A stretch of 64,000 nt of DNA from Paenibacillus sp. OVF10 (GCA_022836915.1 CP094668.1:4030001-4094000), one strand, 5' to 3'. Counted from the stretch's first letter, positions 8,909 through 18,871 are shown. The notes: a model not told the origin generated them from the letters alone. Made by a program: numbers and translations.

Positions 8909-10048
8909 TTAGTACATGCGATATCTTCCGCTTAGAGCCAGCATGCTGAAAAAATACAGGCAATTGTCGTAATAACGTCGCTCTCCCTGACGCAGAGGGT
9001 GTTCCAGAACTTGCGAACGAATGTGTCAGCATGTGGACCGTCCGCAGCCAATGAAGCCATGGCATTGGTAGCCAGCAAACCTACAGGATGCAGTGAAGGT
9101 TCGTCGAAAGGTTCCCCTTCTATTGTATAACGACGATAATCGGACATTTCAATATCACTGAAGAAGGACTGAATCCGATTGGATTGTTCGATCTGCCAGT
9201 GATCCTTGCGGAACCATTCCCAGTCCAGCGCTACATTTGCAGCAACACGGTAGGCATCACTGTAGAAATGTCTGAAATCACCATGCGGCTGTATTGGAGC
9301 CGGAGAGCCGTCATAGTTCGCATATTCAGGTGAAAGTCCGGTTACGGGATGGCAGGCTGTATGAAGGTAAGCACGACTAGCGGCCGCCGCTTCTTTCCAG
9401 AAGCTCTGATCTTCTTCATCCGCATATTTCGCGAATAGTTCATAAAAATGAGGCAGATGGTAGGAGGGATCGCTAAACGGTGTTTCTGGTATGAATTTGA
9501 TCAGTTTTGTTTCCGGGTCCCACATGGGATCGCCTTCGCCGTCTTCGCCCTGATGTATACATGCACGAAGGATCTTGCGGGCTTGTGCCTTGTAATCATA
9601 AGGTTCAGCGCCATCGCCCCAGCGGTTGGAGGCAAAAAAAGCGCCATGGCAAAAACTCCTCACCATCAGGAGCAGGACCTTGCGAGAGTCGGGTTCCGTC
9701 AGGCTTGCAATGCCAGGCAAAATAATCTTTATAACGTCCCGCTTTATGTTGCATAAACGTGTGTGAGAAATTCCAGAGTCGATCAAATTCTTCCTTTTTG
9801 TCCATCTGAACAGCCATCATCATGCCATAGGACATGCCTTCGGAGCGAACATCGAGATTACCGGTGTCCAGCAAATAACCCTTGTCCTCACCCATGGGGT
9901 AATATATTCGAGTATTGTCATCGCCATAAAACAGCTCGTTCCATGTTTCTTCTAATCTGTTCGTGATCTCATTCTCATCGTAACCTAGCTTCAAAAACAG
10001 ATTTGTATATGTACCCGTATCCCACGCGCCTTGACCCGTGATATTCAT
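8909..10048 (-). CDS. GH8 reducing-end xylose-releasing exo-oligoxylanase (frame broken three times)
   Basis: An intracellular enzyme (no signal peptide) that removes xylose from the reducing end of xylo-oligosaccharides; about 380 residues after repair, as expected for the family. It starts at ATG 10048 behind AAGGAGGAT. E70 in SEGMSYGMM is at the position of the catalytic acid known for this GH8 group. The frame breaks at a T run near 9653, a T run near 9637 and a C run near 9000 (all read on the minus strand). Adding one base at each restores EEFFAMALFFASNRWGDG and a C-terminus ending in LALSGRYRMY. The gene is divergent from the SGNH esterase and has a cre-like site 60 bp upstream. It processes imported xylan fragments. 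Confidence 0.88.
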
Positions 10049-10107
10049 GAGTATCCTCCTTCATCAATGCGGTTTTTCAAGATTATAACATGGAAATAGT
10101 ATACAAA

Positions 10108-10121
10108 TTAAAGCGTTTACA
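10108..10121 (-). promoter_or_regulatory. cre-like site upstream of the GH8 gene
   Basis: Read on the minus strand, TGTAAACGCTTTAA matches the CcpA consensus at 13 of 14 positions. It lies about 60 bp upstream of the GH8 start in the divergent promoter region. Confidence 0.6.
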
Positions 10122-10189
10122 TGAAAAATTATAGGTGTTCTGATCTGCATGTCATTGTACTCAACTTAAAATGATATATTGGTTAAAAT

Positions 10190-10234
10190 CCTATACTTTG
10201 TCAGGTTGTTGTAAAATTATGTAAGGGATACACT
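10190..10234 (+). promoter_or_regulatory. Promoter with upstream CCTATA-type operator (copy A)
   Basis: CCTATACTTTGTCAGG is followed directly by a -35 element TTGTTG (10206-10211), a 17-bp spacer containing TGTAAGGGA, and a -10 element TACACT (10229-10234). The same module with identical spacing occurs at 14177-14221. It should drive the SGNH esterase / CE1 esterase / xylanase genes, with a transcription start near 10241. The position next to the -35 box suggests an AraC-type activator, plausibly one of the YesN-like regulators encoded nearby. Confidence 0.5.
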
Positions 10235-10241
10235 TTGGGAG

Positions 10242-10284
10242 AAGGATCACATCAGATCTAATAATAATACAAGCTGTGATCCTT
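10242..10284 (+). other. Perfect 10-bp stem-loop at the predicted 5' end of the esterase transcript
   Basis: AAGGATCACA (10242-10251) and TGTGATCCTT (10275-10284) are perfect inverted repeats around a 23-nt loop. The stem begins at the transcription start predicted from promoter copy A. No T run follows, so it is not a standard terminator. A 5'-terminal stabilising hairpin or a regulatory leader are the likely roles. Confidence 0.5.
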
Positions 10285-10338
10285 TAAATGTTGTTTGAGG
10301 ATGGTCAGAATCTAACCGGAAGGATGTGATGGTGATTT

Positions 10339-11621
10339 ATGCTCCCGGATTCAGGAGATGCAGGTGAAAACACGGAATTCACTGCACCGCGCGATCCAGT
10401 TGGAGTGAAAGCGTCGGCAGTCAAGCCCACAATTGATTTTGAGTCACATAGATATCGCGACATGATTGGCCGATCTCTTCTGAACAAAGGAAATAATGTC
10501 AGATTAAAACGAGCCATTGAGAAGGCAAAAAACGGCGAACCTGTCGTTATCGCTTATATTGGAGGCTCCATTACCCATGGTGCTGGTGCAGTACCTATTC
10601 ATCTCCAAAGTTACGCTTATCGGTCGTATGAGTCGTTCAAATTTATGTTTGCGCTTTCAAAGGATAGTCCGATTCATCTGATTAAAGCAGGTGTGGGTGG
10701 AACTCCATCAGAACTGGGGATTGTACGTTATGATCGTGATGTGCTGAGGGGAGGTGCCGTTCAGCCGGATATTGTCATAATCGAATTCGCAGTCAATGAC
10801 GCAGATGATGAAACCCAAGGTAAATGTTACGAGAGTCTGGTACTCAAAGCACTTACTGCCGATAACAAGCCAGCGGTCATCTTGTTATTCAGTGTATTCG
10901 AAAATGACTGGAATCTACAGGATCGTCTCGCTCCGGTAGGCTGGCATTATGATCTGCCAATGGTAAGTGTGAAAGATGCTGTCGTAGATCAGTTCAACAA
11001 GACAAAAGGTGAAGGCAACGTTATTTCCAAAAAGCAATTTTTCCATGATATATATCATCCAACTAACATAGGGCATCGAATTATGGCCGATTGTTTGGAA
11101 TATTTGTTCGACGTGACGAATCGTTCTGAGTGGGATGAGAAAGATCATGATATTGAAAAAGCTCCGCTAATTGGAAATGAATTTGTTAATGTGAAGCTGT
11201 TGGATCGGAAAAACGGCAATCACATTGCCCGAATCGATGCAGGCTCTTTTTGTAAAACAGACACGGATTTGCAGATGGCTGAGATGGATGCTCATGACTA
11301 TGGTACACCTCAGTTCCCCCATAACTGGATGCGTACAGGAGAGGAAAAAGAGGATCAGAGCAGCTTTCGGATAAGTTTGCAGTGCAAAAGCCTCATTCTG
11401 ATCTTCAAGGATTCTGGTAACGACGAATTCGGAACTGCACATATCAAGGTAGATGGGGTATTCGTCCAAAAAGTCGATCCGCGTCAAGTGAACTGGACCC
11501 ATTGCCATGCCATACTTCTGCTTAACGAAGAGCATGTGGGGAGCACTCCATCGAGATCGAAATGGCGGAAGGTCATGAACATAAATGTTTCACCATTCTG
11601 GGTTTTGGCTATGTGGATTAA
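10339..11621 (+). CDS. SGNH/GDSL-family hydrolase, probable carbohydrate esterase (one frame break near the end)
   Basis: An intracellular hydrolase of about 427 residues that probably removes acetyl or similar ester groups from xylan-derived sugars. The SGNH blocks are visible: GGSITHG with nucleophile S77, GVGGTPS, FAVND, and the DIYH catalytic Asp/His pair (D237, H240). A C-terminal beta-rich half (about 270-427) is typical of two-domain GDSL esterases. The last part is shifted near 11537: adding one G to GTGGGGAGC gives HSIEIEMAEGHEHKCF and a stop at 11619-11621. Without that base the frame runs on to 11625 with an unrelated tail. No signal peptide is seen, so it likely acts on imported oligosaccharide. 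It is followed 42 bp later by a second esterase. Confidence 0.82.
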
Positions 11622-11662
11622 CTGAAGACTGATAGTCACTCATATGTTCGGAGGAAAAGAGA

Positions 11663-12436
11663 ATGGAATTGATCTCACCAGCAGTAACGGGATATGACCA
11701 GTATCGGGAGAATATACCACGTGGAGTCATGGAGACGGTAGAGTATCCTTCCACCACGGTTGGCACTTCCCGTAAAGCGATGGTGTACACCCCACCAGAA
11801 TTTTCTTCGACAACGATGTATCCTGTACTTTTTCTTTTGCATGGTATTGGTGGAGACGAAACCGAATGGCATACTCATGGTTCTCCCCAAATTATTCTCG
11901 ATAATCTGTACAACGATAACTTGCTTGAGCCAATGGTTATTGTTTTCCCCAACGGTCGTGCAATGTCGAATGACCGAGCTGAAGGAGACCTGTTTGAACC
12001 TGAGAAAATCAAAGCATTTAAACGGTTTGAATCCGATCTGCTCAACGATTTGATACCTTACATGGAGTCGAACTACCCTTTGCATAAAAGCCGGGATAAA
12101 AGGGCGATTGCTGGTTTATCCATGGGTGGAGGTCAATCCTTAAATATCGGATTAAGTAATCTAGACCATTTTGCATGGATCGGTGCTTTCTCCGCAGCCC
12201 CAAACACCAGAAGTCCGGAGCTACTTGTCCCTGATCTTTCGAAAGCGCCTTCATTACTCTCGCTGTTATGGATCTCTTGCGGTGAACAGGACAATCTTAT
12301 AGAGATTAGTCTTGGGGTTCACCAATATTTGGCGCAACACGGAGTCCCTCACATTTGGCATGAGGAAAGTGGAGGACATGATTGGCCCGTATGGAAGAAC
12401 GATCTGTATCTGTTTTCGCAACGTCTTTTCAAGTGA
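11663..12436 (+). CDS. CE1-like alpha/beta-hydrolase esterase
   Basis: A 257-residue putative esterase of the esterase D / acetyl-xylan and feruloyl esterase type. The nucleophile elbow is GLSMGG (S153), the oxyanion region is LLHGIGGDETEW, and the C-terminal catalytic histidine is in GGHDWPVW (H239). It starts at ATG 11663 behind GGAGGAAAAG. There is no signal peptide, so it probably deacylates imported xylo-oligosaccharides. Family members act on acetyl or feruloyl substituents; which one applies here is not visible. It lies between the SGNH esterase and the xylanase in one direction, which supports a xylan role. Confidence 0.85.
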   Translation: MELISPAVTGYDQYRENIPRGVMETVEYPSTTVGTSRKAMVYTPPEFSSTTMYPVLFLLHGIGGDETEWHTHGSPQIILDNLYNDNLLEPMVIVFPNGRAMSNDRAEGDLFEPEKIKAFKRFESDLLNDLIPYMESNYPLHKSRDKRAIAGLSMGGGQSLNIGLSNLDHFAWIGAFSAAPNTRSPELLVPDLSKAPSLLSLLWISCGEQDNLIEISLGVHQYLAQHGVPHIWHEESGGHDWPVWKNDLYLFSQRLFK

Positions 12437-12507
12437 ATTTGCTGAAGAACATTCATATCGGATTGTAGCATCAACCTAATCTATTAAAATATCAGGAGGT
12501 ATTATCT

Positions 12508-13143
12508 ATGTTCAAATTTAGCAAAAAATTGTTAACCGTTGTTCTTGCAGCTTCCATGAGTTTTGGTGTCTTCGCAGCAACATCGAGCGCAGCAACAGAT
12601 TATTGGCAAAATTGGACAGATGGCGGAGGAACGGTCAACGCCGTGAATGGATCGGGCGGGAATTACAGCGTGAATTGGCAAAATACCGGGAACTTTGTTG
12701 TCGGGAAAGGGTGGACATACGGTACACCTAATCGAGTAGTCAATTACAATGCTGGTGTATTTTCTCCATCAGGTAACGGATATCTGACCTTCTATGGTTG
12801 GACAAGAGGCGCACTCATTGAATACTACGTGGTGGATAGCTGGGGAACATATCGTCCGACTGGCACGTACAAGGGCTCAATGACTAGTGATGGTGGCACA
12901 TACGACATTTATACAACGATGAGATATAATGCACCTTCCATTGATGGTACGCAGACTTTCCCTCAATATTGGAGTGTAAGACAGTCCAAGAGACCGATCG
13001 GAGTCAATTCTACCATCACGTTCAGTAATCATGTGAATGCATGGGCGAGCAAAGGGATGTACTTAGGCAACAGCTGGTCCTATCAGGTGATGGCAACGGA
13101 AGGTTATCAAAGCAGCGGAAGCGCAAACGTGACGGTTTGGTAA
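12508..13143 (+). CDS. xynA: Secreted GH11 endo-1,4-beta-xylanase
   Basis: A 211-residue single-domain xylanase that cleaves the xylan backbone outside the cell. Residues 1 to about 27 are a signal peptide. The beta-jelly-roll family hallmarks are clear: the nucleophile in LIEYYVVDSWG (E105) and the acid/base in MATEGYQSSG (E198). With the signal removed these fall near positions 78 and 171, as in well-studied GH11 enzymes. The start at ATG 12508 follows CAGGAGG. No carbohydrate-binding module is attached. The gene follows two esterase genes without an obvious terminator between them, so it may share their promoter. Confidence 0.96.
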   Translation: MFKFSKKLLTVVLAASMSFGVFAATSSAATDYWQNWTDGGGTVNAVNGSGGNYSVNWQNTGNFVVGKGWTYGTPNRVVNYNAGVFSPSGNGYLTFYGWTRGALIEYYVVDSWGTYRPTGTYKGSMTSDGGTYDIYTTMRYNAPSIDGTQTFPQYWSVRQSKRPIGVNSTITFSNHVNAWASKGMYLGNSWSYQVMATEGYQSSGSANVTVW

Positions 13144-13276
13144 AAATGTTGTGATGCAGTTCAACGTCTGCACCTGCATTTGAATTCAATTTTCCGGTAG
13201 CGTTGAGTAACGTTATTCTCTAGACTAACCGACCTCGACGTTGCCGGATTTAAGCTTAGTAAAGGAGAATAATTGA

Positions 13277-14115
13277 ATGAGGAAGCTGGTATGGTTAATT
13301 TTAATCGCTATAGTTGTTAGTCTAAGTGCTTGTTCAGCAAGTAATACCAAATTAAACGATGACTTGGTATTTGTCGAAGGGGAGCCTTCAAGAGTAGTAA
13401 GCCGAGTCAGATTGATAAAAATGAAACGCTGGATTCCTTCTATATTGGCAAATACGAAGTAACTCAAAAAGAATGGATGGAGGTTATGGGGGAAAACCCT
13501 TCTGGCTTCAAGGGAGATGACCTGCCTGTTGAAATGGTCAGCTGGTATGACGCAGTGGAATACTGTAATCAAAAAAGTATAAAAGAAAACCTGAAACCTT
13601 ATTACAATATAGACAAAGACAATCAGGACACGAATAACCACAACGAAAACGACAATATAAAATGGACTGTAACGATCAACGAAAACGCCAACGGTTACCG
13701 TTTACCCACAGAGGCGGAATGGGAATACGCTGCAAGCGGGGGTCAAAAGAGCTTAAATTACACATACAGCGGAAGTAATAATCCTGATGAAGTTGCTTGG
13801 TACTGGGTAAATGCCGGCGAGAAGATTCTGACGGGTGACTGGAGCTGGCCCGCTATTGAGAGCAACCGTAATCAAACCAAAAAAGTCGGAACTCAGAAGG
13901 CAAATGAGTTAGGAATCTATGATATGTCTGGGAATGTGAGAGAATGGTGCTGGGACTGGTACAGTGATTCGGAAAGTCCCAATCCATCCTGGCGAGTTGT
14001 AAAAGGCGGAGGCTGGATTGGCGGTGTCAATAACAATGAAATATCATTTCGAGGCAAATTTGATGCAAATGGTTTTGGTCCCGATCAAGGATTCCGTATT
14101 GTACGTGGAGAATGA
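13277..14115 (+). CDS. Lipoprotein with formylglycine-generating-enzyme (SUMF1) fold, likely non-catalytic (one frame break)
   Basis: A surface lipoprotein of about 279 residues. The lipobox is LSAC near residue 19, and the start at ATG 13277 follows AAAGGAG. The frame breaks at a GGGG run near 13380; one extra G yields DLVFVEGGAFKSSK and then FYIGKYEVTQKEW, the canonical beginning of the FGE-sulfatase domain. Later hallmarks are GYRLPTEAEWEYA, GIYDMSGNVREW, RVVKGGGW and GFRIVRGE. The two cysteines that true formylglycine-generating enzymes use for catalysis are absent from the C-terminal part (GFRIV where enzymes have Cys nearby). The protein therefore probably uses the C-type-lectin-like fold for binding rather than sulfatase activation. 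No sulfatase gene lies nearby. Its place inside a xylan locus suggests glycan or cell-surface binding; this is inference. Confidence 0.8.
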
Positions 14116-14154
14116 AAAATCTTTTTCCTGACAATAGATTACTTCTGAGCTAAA

Positions 14155-14221
14155 CCTATACTTTGTCGGGTGAAAACCTATAGTTTAACAGGTTGTTGTG
14201 CCGAAATGTAAGCGTTACACT
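14155..14221 (+). promoter_or_regulatory. Promoter with two CCTATA-type operator repeats (copy B)
   Basis: Two direct repeats, CCTATACTTTGTCGGG (from 14155) and CCTATAGTTTAACAGG (from 14177), lie 22 bp apart. The second abuts a -35 element TTGTTG (14193-14198), a 17-bp spacer and a -10 element TACACT (14216-14221). The palindrome TGTAAGCGTTACA (14207-14219) overlaps spacer and -10 and could be a cre or repressor site. Repeats two helical turns apart next to -35 are the usual layout for AraC-family activators. The promoter precedes the response regulator / kinase / response regulator genes. Confidence 0.55.
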
Positions 14222-14421
14222 TGAATTGTTATCCCGACGCTTCGCTACAATCGGAGCGTTCTTATAGTACGGTCTGGTGGAAATTTTGTACTCCAAGTTG
14301 TGCGAGCAGACAACAATCCTGCTGTTGTTCTGCTGTTTAGCGTTTCTAGAACAACTGGAATCTACCTATAGATATAGATAAAATACATGCAGCTGATCAA
14401 GGATAAAAGAGAGGTGAGCTA
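14222..14421 (+). other. Structured 5' leader of the two-component operon
   Basis: About 195 nt without a gene separate promoter copy B from the first response regulator. They hold an 8-bp hairpin (14237-14244 with 14252-14259, one G-U pair) and a second hairpin (AGCAGACAACA at 14305-14315 with TGTTGTTCTGCT at 14323-14334, one bulged base). Neither has a T run. I do not recognise a known riboswitch class. Confidence 0.35.
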
Positions 14422-15536
14422 ATGTACAAGGTCATTGTCGCGGATGATGAACCGTTTATGCTAGAAGGATGGAGAACGATGATTGACTGGCGAGCTTGCG
14501 GATATGAACTTTGCGGAACGGCAACGGATGGGGAGGAAGCACTTGCTTTATTCAACTCGGTTGAACCGGATCTTGTCGTCACTGATATTCAAATGCCTGT
14601 TATGGATGGTCTTGGTTTGATTCACACCTTGCGAGAAGATCTCGCCTATACCTCTAAAATTGTTATCGTTACAGGATACTCGGATTTTAATTACGCGAAG
14701 CAAGCCATACGGTATCAGGTCGATCAGTATGTGCTTAAACCTCTTGTTCCCGAGGAAATTCACCAAATCCTTATGGAAATGATTGAACCTCTGGACAAAC
14801 GCAGAAATGAGCAAAAACAGCAAAATGGAGTCATGGTTACAGATGAAACCGATGAGAATCATCTTAATGAATATCGGATAAGCGAAGAATATGATTTAGA
14901 GCAAATGATGAACATCTCCAAAGAGATCTTGGCGTTGATTGAATCAGAAAATACGTATTCTATCGATATTGCAGTGAGTGCACTGTTAGAGAAGAGTGAG
15001 AAAGCAGAGGTTTCGTTGGAATGGATACATCATGTCATTCGATATATCCATGGGGAGTTGCTACGTAAATATGGAAAAAGAGAGGGTTGCAGAGAAATAC
15101 TCTGTGAAAAAGAATGGCATGAGGCTGCGAGTTGGTCTTCCGGCACATTGCAAGACCTGTGTGTTCGACTGTCCAAGCAACTTTCCCAGTCTGAATTGAA
15201 GCAAAAGACGGGTACGGGAGGGCTGGTTGCAGAAGCAGTGAATGAATTGAAGCAACACTATCGAAGTAAAATTAAATTACAAGATGTAGCTAATCGAATT
15301 CACGTGAATTCTGCCTATCTGGGTCAACAGTTCAAGCGGGAGATGGGGGTCAGTTTCAGTGACTATGTACACCAGCTTCGTGTTGAGGAGGCCCGTAAAC
15401 TCCTGCGACGTACCAATATGAAGATCACTGACATTGCATTCAGGCTAGGATATCATGATGCTGAATATTTCACCCAAAAGTTCAGAGCGCATACAGGGAG
15501 CTTCCGTCAGTCTATAAAAACAAAAACCAAGGGTGA
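14422..15536 (+). CDS. YesN-type response regulator with AraC DNA-binding domain (one frame break)
   Basis: A cytoplasmic response regulator of about 371 residues that should activate sugar-uptake genes when phosphorylated. The receiver domain (about 1-120) has the acidic pair ADDEP, the phospho-acceptor D55 in VVTDIQMP, and the lysine in YVLKPL. The linker is short compared with the usual 500-residue YesN. The AraC double helix-turn-helix covers about 270-365 (QDVANRIHVNSAYLGQQFKR and ITDIAFRLGYHDAEYFTQKF). Near 15500 the frame shifts: one extra base in GGGAGCTTCCG gives TGSLPSVYKNKNQG and a TGA at 15534-15536, just before the kinase ATG. Without it the frame fuses to the kinase. Start ATG 14422 follows GAGGTGAG. 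Confidence 0.87.
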
Positions 15537-15540
15537 TCAT

Positions 15541-17317
15541 ATGCGTCATAAATTCTGGATGTTCAGTAAGGTTAATGATATTCCTCTCCGATCCAAATTT
15601 CTGCTTATTTATGTACTTAGTATTCTCCTTCCTGTAATAACGATTAATATCTTCTTTTATCAACGCACCTCTGCGGATATCAAGATTAGAGAACAGGAAA
15701 ATCTGCGTAAATCCATCGACAGGGCTGCGGGGGAACTGCTTGGCATGATTGATGAGAGCGTTGCCCTGAGTCGAATTATTGCAGCAGACGATTCGCTCTA
15801 TGAGGCACTGGATCGGACCTATCACTCCCCGTTGATTATTACAACGTCTACCATGCATTCCTGCGTGACAAATTAACACGGTATATGTCAGCGAATATTC
15901 TGGAGGTGCGTATTTATACGGACAACGATACCATTCAGACGGGCAGTCATTATATTGTAATGAAAGACAAGAATGTACTCCCTGGATTGAAACAGCTGAA
16001 ATCCACCAGTGGAGGCATTCTTGTCGTTGATTATATTGAGCCATCCGGATTTAACGCGGGAAGAAGAATCAGTGTGATTGGCAAAATGGACACCTATACT
16101 TCCTATGCCAATTACAACAAGTATTCCAAGATTGATCTGGAACTTAGCCGGGTGTATAGCATTTTAAATCGTGAATCAGACAGTCTTCAGCTGCGTCTGG
16201 TGGACAGCAACAATCGAACTGTCGTTTCAAGTGGAGAGTTCAGCGAAACCGACTTATCCCCCTGATAATGAATCAATGCTCAAGGAATCTGGGGATTCTG
16301 CTTACACGCTCGAAAAATCGTTGGGGAATCTAGCCTACCTAAAGGGTTGGAAATTGATTGGAGTTGCTGATACGCGTCACCTTGACCACCTGCTGCAAGA
16401 AGCCTTTAAATCAATTTTGGGGTTACTCGCATTAAGTATCGTGGTCCCCTCTGTATTGATCTATATTATTTTGCGTTCCTACCACTATCGGATTCGCAAG
16501 CTATCCAGACATATGGAGAAGGTTCGTAACGAACGATTCGATCTGATTGAAATTCACGAAGGCCGCGACGAAATTGGCGGGCTTATTCGTACATTTAACA
16601 TCATGATTGGTAAAATTCATACGCTGATTAATGACGTATATAAACTGGAAATCCGTCAAAAGATCTGGAGCTGGATCAAGTGAGGACTGAATTGTCCATG
16701 CTCCAGAGTCAGATGAATCCCCATTTTTTATTTAACACATTAAATGCCTTGCTGGTCGTTAGTACGAAGAATGGATATACAGAAGTAATTGAGATTATTA
16801 AAAGTCTGTCCAAACTGATGAGACAGTTGCTCAGTCATTCTGACAATCTGATTCCTTTGCAAGAAGAGCTGCAATTTACGAATCTTTATCTCCAGATTGA
16901 GAAGTTTCGCTTTGGAGAGCTGTTTGATTACACCTTCGAGGTTGATCCTGATGCAGCTTCGTTGCTTATTCCACGAATGAGTATTCAACCGCTCGTCGAA
17001 AATGCCTGCAAACACGGCTTGCAGGCGCGGAAAAATGGAAGGGAGATCAAGATAACGGCGAGACGAAACACGTCTGAACTGGTTATTCAAGTGATCGATA
17101 ATGGAATCGGTATGGATGCAGGGAGACTAACCGAGCTCCTGCGAGATATCCGTTCTGAAAGACCCAGGAACGGCGAGCATGTAGGACTCCGCAATGTCTA
17201 CCGCAGGTTGGAACTCTTTATGAAGGAAATGCGATATTTGATCTAAGCAGTGTGCCTGGAAAGGAAACCATTGCAGGGTACCGGATACCGATCTCCAAGC
17301 TGGAACAGAGGAAATAG
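15541..17317 (+). CDS. YesM-type sensor histidine kinase (four frame breaks)
   Basis: A membrane sensor kinase of about 592 residues. An N-terminal membrane segment (FLLIYVLSILLPVITINIFF) is followed by an extracellular sensor of about 260 residues, a second membrane segment (LLALSIVVPSVLIYIIL), a HAMP region, and a His_kinase domain with phospho-acceptor His in QMNPHFLFNTL. The ATP-binding domain follows, with N and G boxes (PLVENACKHG, DNGIGM). Frame breaks lie near 15832, 16262, 16667 and 17219. Adding one base at the first, third and fourth, and removing one (or adding two) at the second, joins RTYHSPVDYYNVYH, IRQKDLELDQVRTEL and LELFYEGNAIFDLSS. It ends at TAG 17315-17317. It lies 4 bp after one regulator and 13 bp before a second, an uncommon arrangement. 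Confidence 0.85.
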
Positions 17318-17330
17318 GAGGTAAACTCTC

Positions 17331-18871
17331 ATGTATAAAGTACTGTTAGTCGATGATGAACCTTATGCCATTGAAGGGTTACAGCTTCTGATCAATTGGG
17401 AAAAGTATGGTTTTGAAATCAGAGGCGTGTGCGCCAACGGTGAGGAAGCCATTCGGATGATGGAACAAGATCAACCTGATCTCGTGGTGACAGACATTCG
17501 TATGCCTGTGATGAATGGGCTGGAACTTGTAGAAGAAGCACGACGATTGGAACATGAGTCTGTGCTGTTTGTCATCACGAGTGGATACAGTGACTTTAAT
17601 TATGCCAGACAAGCTATTCGATTAGGTGTCTCCAACTATTTAACCAAACCGGTTGACAGTACAGAAGCAGAGGATATGTTGGTCCGTCTGCGTATGCAAT
17701 TACAGGAGCGTGAAAACCAGGAGCGTATTCGGGAACAGGCAAACGAGCAAAGGATCAAAGCGTTTTTGTCTGCATTGATTAAGGATAAGCAAAATATATC
17801 GGAGCAAGAGATGTCAGAGATCCTTCCTCGTTTAAACAAGTCCCATTGGGCATACCTGCGGATAGCCTTTCAGGGAGATATTCAGGAAGTCTGTTCAGTA
17901 GCCGAACAAACGGCTGAAGAAACAACTTGCTGTTATGTGATAGACAGAACAAGAGACTCATTGGGACTTGTATGGGGGAGGAAACGAATGATAGGAATGA
18001 GACATTTGAAGCAGTTAAAGCTTTTACCCAGCGTTTGATGAACAACATGCAACATAACGGCTGCGAAGATATTCATATCGCGGTTGGATTAACGGTCAAC
18101 AAACTGGAGCATTTATCTGAATCCTTCCGCTCCGCTCAGGAAGTTGGGCGTTATTTGTTTTTTAATCAAGAGCGTCTTTTGTTTGCCGAAGATATTCAGC
18201 TGGAGAATTGGCAGTTTGATCCGGAAACACTATCAGAAGTGGACCACATTTGCGATTTGCTTGAAAACGGTTCTGTAGAGGAACTCTCGTCTGCGATTCG
18301 GAGTGCTTTTGAACTGTTTATACAGATGAAGGCTGCGCCAGAGATTGTACATATTTTCTCTACCCATATTATATTCCGCGGATTGTCCCTGTGTAGAGAA
18401 TTAGGAGGAGAACCTAATGCTCTAATGAACGAATTGGCGAGTGGAATTCTGGAGAAGGGCCATCGAAATATAGAAGAGGTTGCTAACAATCTGGAACATT
18501 TCTGTTTGCAATGCAAGTCAGAACTCGCTATTTTCCGGGAGAGGCAAATGGGCGGCATCCAGGCAACGGTTGCTGAATATGTGCAGATGCATTACAGAGA
18601 GACATTTACGATCCAGGAGCTCGCAGAACGATTCTACGTGAATCCTGTCCATTTAGGGCAATCCTTTTTGCGAAAGTATGGTAAGGGTGTAATCGAGGTA
18701 GTACATGATCTAAGAATGGAAGAAGCGAAGCGTCTGCTCCAGCAGACGAATCAAACATCCAGTGCGATTGCAGAGCAGGTAGGGTACCGCAGTTACCAGC
18801 ATTTTCTTAGACACTTCGAAAGACGAACAGCCATGAAACCTGTAGAATACAGGCAAAAGTATGCGAATTGA
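17331..18871 (+). CDS. Second YesN-type response regulator with AraC domain (one frame break)
   Basis: A full-length YesN-like regulator of about 513 residues. The receiver domain carries D55 in VVTDIRMPVMNG and the lysine in YLTKPVD. The AraC domain is at the C-terminus (IQELAERFYVNPVHLGQSFL, then SAIAEQVGYRSYQHFLRHFE). The frame breaks near 17975, where one more G in TATGGGGGAGG restores VWGEETNDRNETFEAVKAF; the upstream piece otherwise runs on to 18038. The start at ATG 17331 follows ATAGGAGGTAAA. It has the length typical for the partner of a YesM kinase, so it, rather than the shorter first regulator, may be the main output. It probably controls the binding-protein/permease genes that follow. 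Confidence 0.87.

Noticed and set aside
9448..9756. Plus-strand open frames of 72-102 codons opposite the GH8 gene
   Set aside because: They are shadows of the minus-strand gene with no ribosome site and no family resemblance.
13277..14115. Sulfatase-activating enzyme
   Set aside because: The FGE fold is present but the catalytic cysteines are missing and no sulfatase gene is in the window.
15437..15876. A hybrid regulator-kinase fusion protein
   Set aside because: The fusion exists only because one base is missing near 15500; the repaired frame stops at 15536, right before the kinase ATG with its own ribosome site.
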